Notes under the pieces: model-generated
Databases searched by the model: none
Seen by the model: only the letters and a program-made list of their open reading frames with translations
What the model was told of the DNA's origin: nothing
NCBI GenBank assembly: GCA_965658725.1
Contig: CBFHUI010000104.1
Coordinates: forward strand, 1 to 7,419
Direction: 5' to 3'
DNA: 7,419 nt
Source: UBA7985 sp965658725
GTDB lineage: Bacteria > Pseudomonadota > Alphaproteobacteria > UBA7985
Translations under genes and position numbers: made by a program
In this document: positions 1 to 5,200 of the stretch, piece after piece
Layout of the letters: every line of letters begins with the position of its first letter
Numbering within the stretch: position 1 is the first letter of the stretch

Positions 1-272
1 GCAACAACGGCGGCGGTCGCGTGACGTCTCAGGCACTCGGCGAAGAAGGCAACAACGGTGGCGGTCGCGTGACTTCTCAGGCACTCGGCGAAGAAGGCAA
101 CAATGGCGGTGGCCGCGTGACCTCGCAGGCGCTCGGCGAAGAAGGCAACAACGGCGGTGGCCGCGTGACGTCTCAGGCGCTTGGCGAAGAAGGTACCGTT
201 CGCTTTGGAAGCCAAGGTACAGCAAGCGCACCAACCAGCTTCTGGTCGCGCTTCTTCTCCAACAACGATTAA
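1..272 (+). CDS. Putative multi-core graspetide (omega-ester peptide) precursor, plesiocin-like; C-terminal part only
   Basis: The gene is open at the left edge; reading from base 3 gives 89 residues and a TAA stop at 270-272. The protein is the tail of one repeat (NNGGGR), then VTSQALGEEGNNGGGR three times, then VTSQALGEEG running into a 25-residue tail that ends SFWSRFFSNND. Each unit holds T-S-x4-E-E. Established knowledge: plesiocin-type (group 2) graspetide cores carry TTxxxxEE, in which an ATP-grasp ligase esterifies the two hydroxyl side chains to the two Glu side chains, giving a bicyclic hairpin per repeat. Here Ser replaces the second Thr, which keeps a hydroxyl. The Gly/Asn-rich segment would be the linker between hairpins. 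Inference: this is a precursor of a ribosomally made, post-translationally modified peptide. Its leader and partner ligase lie outside the window. The in-frame GTG at 21 is a repeat codon, not a start, because the repeat continues to the window edge. The alternative is an unrelated Gly-rich repeat protein. Confidence 0.62.
   Translation, partial: NNGGGRVTSQALGEEGNNGGGRVTSQALGEEGNNGGGRVTSQALGEEGNNGGGRVTSQALGEEGTVRFGSQGTASAPTSFWSRFFSNND
3..194 (+). repeat. 48-bp in-frame tandem repeat encoding VTSQALGEEGNNGGGR
   Basis: Units begin at 21, 69 and 117, each exactly 48 bp. A fourth unit starts at 165 and matches through codon GGT at 192-194 before diverging. Bases 3-20 are the end of a further unit, so the array extends left of the window. 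The encoded 16 residues are identical in every unit. All base differences between units are synonymous third-position changes, for example ACG/ACT/ACC for Thr and TCT/TCG for Ser. The TSQALGEE motifs lie at 24-47, 72-95, 120-143 and 168-191. Confidence 0.95.
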
Positions 273-280
273 GCGTGAGC

Positions 281-296
281 GGCCCCTTCTGGGGCC
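281..296 (+). other. Short GC-only hairpin just after the repeat-peptide gene
   Basis: GGCCCC at 281-286 and GGGGCC at 291-296 pair around the loop TTCT, 8 bases after the stop codon of the repeat gene. There is no T-run after it, so it is not a canonical intrinsic terminator by itself. It could help mRNA 3'-end stability or act together with the stronger hairpin downstream. Confidence 0.4.
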
Positions 297-313
297 CCAC
301 ACCCGATCAAAGA

Positions 314-354
314 AAACGGGGCGCGGGAGACATTCAATCTCCCGCGCCCCGTTT
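314..354. terminator. Strong hairpin terminator between convergent genes
   Basis: The arms at 314-330 and 338-354 form a perfect 17-bp stem with the 7-base loop CATTCAA. On the - strand the stem is followed by TTTTCTTT, a good T-rich tail, 21 bases after the fadD stop codon. On the + strand the stem ends in GTTT and runs into CATTGT, a weaker tail. The hairpin should mainly end fadD transcription and may also stop transcripts from the repeat-peptide gene, so a bidirectional role is likely. Confidence 0.85.
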
Positions 355-374
355 CATTGTGCGTGCCGCTTTGA

Positions 375-2003
375 TCAGCGCAGTTCGCGGCGGAGGATTT
401 TGCCAACAGCGGACTTTGGCAGTTCGTCGATGAATTCCACCACCTTCGGACACTTGTAGCCGGCGAGATTTTCTTTGGCGAAAGCGATAATGGCTTCGGT
501 GGAAACCGAGGCGCCCTCTTCGAGCACCACGCAAGCCTTAACCGTCTCATTGCCATCATCGCCCTTGACGCCGACAACGCCGACTTCAAGCACACCGTCG
601 AGGCCAGAGAGGATGTCTTCGATCTCGTTCGGGTACACGTTGAAGCCGGAAACGAGGATCATGTCTTTGATCCGGTCCACGATGCGGTAGTAGCCGTCGT
701 CTTGGATGACCGCGACGTCGCCGGTTTTGAAGTAGCCATCTTCGGTCATCACTTCAGCCGTTGCATCCGGGCGGTTCCAGTAGCCGCGCATGACCTGTGG
801 ACCGCGCGCCTGCAGTTCGCCCGGCTCCTCGATCCCAGCCTCGGTGCCGTCATCCTTGATAATCCGCACTTCAGTATGCGGCAGCTTGACCCCAACGGTA
901 CCCAATTGGATCCCGGTAATCGGGTTCGCGGTCAGGACCGGAGACGTCTCCGACAGGCCATAACCTTCGGTAATAGGCGAGCCGGTGACTTCCTGCCAGC
1001 GCTCTGCGGTCGCCTTGGGCAGCGCCATGCCGCCCGAGGTGGAGAACTTCAGGTTTGAGAAGTCCAACGCGCGGAAGGCCTCATCGCCGAGCAGGTTGTT
1101 GAACAGCGTGTGAATGCCCACAAAGATCGTGAACGGCGTGGACTTCAGCGCGGCAACAAAGGTCTTGTTGTTGCGCGGATCTGCTATCAACAGCGTGTGC
1201 GCGCCCACTGCAAAAGGTAGCAGGATGTGCGCGTAGAGCGGCATGATGTGGTACATCGGCAGACAGCCAACCAGCGTCTCGTTGCCGTATTCAAAGGCCC
1301 CCGGCGTCAGTGCAATGTTCTGCAGTGCGTTGGAGATGATGTTGGCCTGAGTCAGCATCACACCCTTGGGCGCGCCGGTGGTGCCGCCGGTGTACTGCAG
1401 CAGAGCCAGTTGATCGGCCGCACGCTCATGGTTTGGCGTCGGCAGCGACTTGCCAGCCTTCATAGCATCGCGGAACGCGACAGCGCCGGTCGGCAGATCC
1501 TCCAACGCAGGCGCGCCAGAGCGGGACACGACAAAATCGATCAGCCACTTTTTAGGCACGGGGTGACAGTCCGTGCGGCTTACCGCGACGCGGTGCTGGA
1601 CGGTCGTGCCTTCGAGCGTTGCATCGGTGAAGGTTGGGCTGCGGTAGGCCACAATCGCCTTCGCGCCGCTGTCTTCGAGGACCACGCGGATTTCACGGGC
1701 GGTGTAGAGCGGGTTCGCCGGAACCGGCACAAAGCCCGCTTTCCAAATCGCCATGAACGTCACCGGCGCCATCATGAAGTTCGGCATCTGCACCATGACC
1801 CGGTCCCCCGGCTCCATCCCCGGCAAGCTCGCCAGATAGCTGGCAAAGTCATCCACCATCCCGCTGAACTGGCTGTAGGTGAAGGTCTGGGTGATCGAGG
1901 TGTAAGCGGGCCGGTCGCCGTAGGTCGCTACAGCATCTTCGAGCATGTCGAGGATGTGGGTGTAGCCCTTTGGGTTGATGTCCGCTGGGATCGTGTTTGA
2001 CAT
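375..2003 (-). CDS. fadD: Long-chain fatty acyl-CoA ligase (AMP-forming), FadD family
   Basis: The protein is 542 residues, about normal for FadD. Members of this ANL superfamily family activate fatty acids with ATP and CoA, through an acyl-adenylate, to acyl-CoA at the inner face of the cytoplasmic membrane, feeding beta-oxidation and lipid use. Visible motifs are the nucleotide-binding loop YTGGTTGAPKG (204-214), a HxxP-type segment at YHIMPLYAH (251-259), GGGM-like SGGMALP (323-329), EGYGLSETSP (346-355), the TGD aspartate (427-429), and the FACS signature with hinge DRIKDMILVSGFNVYP (443-458). The C-terminal catalytic lysine is in VGKILRRELR (K535). All expected motifs are intact. The ATG at 2003 is chosen because GGGAGGA lies 10 bases upstream and family similarity starts soon after it. 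The open frame continues upstream to about 2588, but that extension overlaps the macroglobulin gene and shows no family sequence. The gene is single and divergent from the macroglobulin gene. The acyl-chain preference cannot be read from the sequence. Confidence 0.95.
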   Translation of the reverse strand: MSNTIPADINPKGYTHILDMLEDAVATYGDRPAYTSITQTFTYSQFSGMVDDFASYLASLPGMEPGDRVMVQMPNFMMAPVTFMAIWKAGFVPVPANPLYTAREIRVVLEDSGAKAIVAYRSPTFTDATLEGTTVQHRVAVSRTDCHPVPKKWLIDFVVSRSGAPALEDLPTGAVAFRDAMKAGKSLPTPNHERAADQLALLQYTGGTTGAPKGVMLTQANIISNALQNIALTPGAFEYGNETLVGCLPMYHIMPLYAHILLPFAVGAHTLLIADPRNNKTFVAALKSTPFTIFVGIHTLFNNLLGDEAFRALDFSNLKFSTSGGMALPKATAERWQEVTGSPITEGYGLSETSPVLTANPITGIQLGTVGVKLPHTEVRIIKDDGTEAGIEEPGELQARGPQVMRGYWNRPDATAEVMTEDGYFKTGDVAVIQDDGYYRIVDRIKDMILVSGFNVYPNEIEDILSGLDGVLEVGVVGVKGDDGNETVKACVVLEEGASVSTEAIIAFAKENLAGYKCPKVVEFIDELPKSAVGKILRRELR

Positions 2004-2012
2004 GGCGTTGTG

Positions 2013-2019
2013 TCCTCCC
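2013..2019 (-). promoter_or_regulatory. Ribosome binding site of fadD
   Basis: On the - strand this reads GGGAGGA, with the GGAGG core 10 bases before the ATG at 2003. It decides the start against the in-frame ATG 16 codons upstream (2049-2051), which has no Shine-Dalgarno sequence. A second GGAGGAGC on the - strand (2038-2045) has no start codon at a suitable distance. Confidence 0.75.
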
Positions 2020-2152
2020 GCCCTGTGGTTGTTCTCTGCTCCTCCAAGCATGTGCGCGGACACTAGGTCTTTGCTTTGCCCGGCGCAACGTCTTGCCCCG
2101 GTTTTCCCGCTGAAATCACCATGATTTTTGCCGCATAGAACGGATGCCGGGA

Positions 2153-2172
2153 GCAAAGTTTGCAAAGCTTGC
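2153..2172. repeat. GCAAAG direct repeat with overlapping palindromes, possible operator
   Basis: The sequence GCAAAGTTTGCAAAGCTTGC contains two 9-bp near-copies in tandem (GCAAAGTTT and GCAAAGCTT). It also contains an 11-base palindrome, GCAAA-G-TTTGC (2153-2163), overlapping a second, weaker one, GCAA-AGC-TTGC (2162-2172). It lies near the middle of the divergent spacer, where a regulator of either gene could bind. The binding protein cannot be named and the pattern may be chance. Confidence 0.3.
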
Positions 2173-2268
2173 GACCGCCAATTGCGCAGACTCGCCCCGT
2201 TTGCGCCGCTTTTTCCGATCAACATAAGACGCTGAATTGATTTGATAAATGTGCTTTTCGCCGCTATT

Positions 2269-2274
2269 GAGGAG
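2269..2274 (+). promoter_or_regulatory. Ribosome binding site of the macroglobulin gene
   Basis: GAGGAG stands 8 bases before the GTG at 2283. An in-frame TGA at 2268-2270 overlaps the first bases of this site and rules out any start further upstream, so it fixes GTG 2283 as the first possible and best-supported start. Confidence 0.8.
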
Positions 2275-2282
2275 TTCCATCC

Positions 2283-5200
2283 GTGCCCCTGCCCGTGTCC
2301 CTGCGCAAGCCCCTCCAAACCGCTCTTTCCGCCCTCGCCCTCACCTTCGCAAGCGCCGCTCTGGGGCAGGCACAAAGCCTGCTTCCGGGCAAGGATCTGG
2401 AGACCGCTCGGCAAGAAGCGGTTGCGGTTCATGACTACTTTGACCTGGCCGCCGCAGGAGAAACGATCAACTACGACGCATACGGGCTGTTCTTCTCGCC
2501 GCCGCGTCGCGACTATGAGTGGTCGGCGCACACACGGAACTATCGCTTGCTGCTCGCCCTGAGCGCGACGCCGGAAGAGACCGGGCACGCCACCCTTCTA
2601 GCCGCCGCAGCCGCTCTGAATGCCGGACGCAATGACCACGCCGAAGCGTTGGCACAAGAGGCGCTGGTACTGCTCGACGATGGGATGGACCGGCGCTTGG
2701 CCCGGAGCATCCTGCAACAACTCGATCAGACCGCGCGCCCGGACTACACGGACGACGTGCGCGAACACATCTGGACGCTGAGCCGGCAGGTTGGGCTGTT
2801 TGGACCGATGGAGAGCACGGCGGCACAAGACGGCGACTACGCCCGCCTGTGCCTGCGCTTTTCCCGCCCGCTCTCGGCTTCGACCCGCGTTGATTTCCGC
2901 GATCTGGTCACCCTCACCCCTGCACCGCCGGTGCAGCGCTTCGTCATGATGAGCGGCGGGCGCGAGTTGTGTGTGGTCGGGGTGGCGTTTGAGCAGACTT
3001 ACACCATGGATGTCCGTGCTGAGCTGACCAGCCGCGTGGGTGACACCTTGCGGGAGCCAGTATCGGTAACGCTCACCACCCCCGGCCGCCGCGCCGAAGT
3101 CCGTCTGCCCGGTCAGGGCTACGTGCTGCCTGCTTCCGGGACGCAACTGGTCCCGGTAGAGACGGTTAATCTGCAGTCCATCGAAGTGGGTCTCTACCAC
3201 CTCGAAGAACGCAACATCAGCCGCGTGCTGCGTCAGGGCGTACTGAGTTACGACCCCAGCGACATCGCCATAGGACGGGATGCACAGGGCTATATCGTCG
3301 AACGCACGGGGGCGTTTCGTAAGCAGGTTCGGACCCTGTTCGAAGGCAGTCTGAGCGTTGATGCGCTGCGCCACGAGCGCCGCCGCGACGGCATCTCCTT
3401 TGCCAGCATGCTGGGGGAACAGCCGATTGAGCGAGGGCTCTATCTGCTCACCGTCAAAGCCCCCGACAGCGGCCGTATTGATGCGGTTAAATGGCTCATG
3501 GTCAGTGATTTGGCGCTGAGCACGATTGATACGCCCGAAGGGCTGTTCGTGCAGGCCATTGATACACGCACCGGAGAGGCACTGACCGAAAACGTAAAGG
3601 TCGCGCTGGTGACACGCGGCAACCGAGAGCTTTCGCCGACCCCCCGTTCAGTCGGCCCAACCGCTGCCTACTTTGCCGCCGCCCAACTCAAAGGCAAGGA
3701 CGCGGACGAGCCCCTTTATCTCTATGCCAGCCACCCAACCTTGGGCGACGGCTTCATCGCGCTGGGGCGCTCACCAATTGAGATTGACACGCCGACAGGT
3801 TTGAAACTGCTGAACAGTGACCCGCTTGATCTGTGGGCAAAGGCGGATCGCGGGGTCTACCGCGAGGGCGAAACCGCGCGTGTCGTGGGGCTGCTCCGAG
3901 CCAATGGCCGCGCCGACGCGCAAGACGTGCTACTGCCCCGGACACTCCACGCCCGCGTCATTAATCCCGGCGGTGACGTGGCACAGCGATTTGACGTGTC
4001 GCTGACCAATGGGGGCGGCTTTGAAGCTGAGGTTCCCCTACCCTTTGGCGCGCGTCAGGGCCAATGGTCGCTGGATCTGGCTTTGGGCGAAGGGCTGCCA
4101 GTGCTCAAGTCTGTCCCCTTGCCCCTGCGAGACTTTGTCCCGCCGTCGGTCGAAATTGCGCTGTCACCCAACGTCGCGCTGAAGCCATTGGCGCTGGATG
4201 GCAGTGATACGGTGGCGGTGCAGGTTGACTACCTGTTTGGTGCGCCCGCTCAAAACCTCCGTGTGACCCTGAACGGGCGCTTGCGCCAGAGCGATGGGTT
4301 AGACGGCTTTGCCGTGGGCTTGGTCGAAGAGGAGTTCGTCTATGCCCAGCCCTTCAATCTGCACGCCCGCACCGACGCAGACGGTGTGGCCCGCTTTACG
4401 CTGCCCGCCTACGCCCGCCCCGACCAAACAACCGTGGCTGCGCTGGAATTAGAAGCGACAGTAACCGATGCCGCCGGACGGGAGGAACGCACCACCCAGC
4501 GCGTGCCCCTGGCTGATCCGCGCCTGTGGATGGGGCTCAAGCCCGACTTTGACGCCAGTGAGCCGGTGGCCGAGAATAGCACTGTCACGTTCACCGCTGC
4601 CGCCTTGCAAACCGACCCGCTCACAGGCGCAGCCGCGCTCGTTCCCGCACAGGCACGCTGGACGCTTTACCGCGAAGTCTATGATTACACGTGGTATTTT
4701 GACGGTGGCCGCTGGAACTATGAAAGCAGCTATATCGACCTTCCTGTCGCTGAAGGCATGCTGGACTTGATTGGTGAAACCAGCCTGTCCCTAGACGTGG
4801 ATCAAGGGGCGTATCGGCTCGAAGTGGTCAGCGAAGACGGGTTGAGCGCGACCTCCATGCGCTTCAACGCCGGCTGGCTGGCGCTGCCACAGGTGGATCG
4901 CGTCCCCGGTCGCATCGGCGTCACGTTGGCCGGTGATAAGCCTTCGCCGGGAGAGACCATTACGCTGGTGATTGACACGCCCCATGCCGGTCCCGGGCTG
5001 GCGCTGCTGGTCGGCTCACGCACGCAAGTCCTCGACCTCGGCCCTCTGCAGGAGGGCGCGAACACGCTGACCCTCGACCTGCCCAAAGACTGGCCCGATG
5101 AGGCTGGGCTGTGGGTCTTGCCTGTGGTGAGCAGCGCGGGCGCGATGGGCGCTGATCGCCTGCCGGGGCGGAGTGTGGGTGCGCTGTTTGTCAGCTTTGA

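Larger units (their letters stand above)
2004..2282. promoter_or_regulatory. Divergent intergenic region, promoters of fadD and the macroglobulin gene
   Basis: These 279 bases separate two divergently transcribed genes, so both promoters must lie here or just inside the genes. The part nearest the macroglobulin gene (about 2221-2270) is noticeably AT-richer than the surroundings and contains TTGATTTGATAAAT (2237-2250), a plausible -10 neighbourhood. I cannot fix a convincing -35/-10 pair on either strand. The only compact candidate operator is the GCAAAG repeat cluster at 2153-2172. No RNA gene or small ORF is convincing here. Confidence 0.6.

Noticed and set aside
1..203. CRISPR array or non-coding satellite suggested by the 48-bp periodicity
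   Set aside because: Units abut directly with no unique spacers, stay in one reading frame and differ only synonymously, so this is a coding repeat.
21..272. A self-contained 83-residue gene starting at GTG 21
   Set aside because: The GTG is the Val codon that begins each repeat unit. The preceding in-frame bases 3-20 encode the end of another unit, and there is no ribosome binding site, so the gene is simply cut by the window edge.
1227..2000. 257-residue + strand open frame inside fadD
   Set aside because: It is antisense to an intact, fully motif-bearing fadD, has an Arg/His-rich composition typical of a shadow frame in GC-rich DNA, and shows no recognisable domain.
2242..2562. 106-residue + strand open frame over the macroglobulin start
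   Set aside because: Cys/Pro/Arg-rich out-of-frame reading of the signal peptide region. The 2283 frame has the ribosome binding site, signal peptide and family continuity.
2004..2588. N-terminal extension of fadD to 737 residues
   Set aside because: The added stretch shows no family sequence, overlaps the start of the macroglobulin gene, and the ATG at 2003 has a clear Shine-Dalgarno sequence.
2598..3374. 258-residue - strand open frame opposite the macroglobulin
   Set aside because: Shadow of the macroglobulin frame. No domain or ribosome binding site was recognised, and the overlapping + frame carries conserved family motifs.
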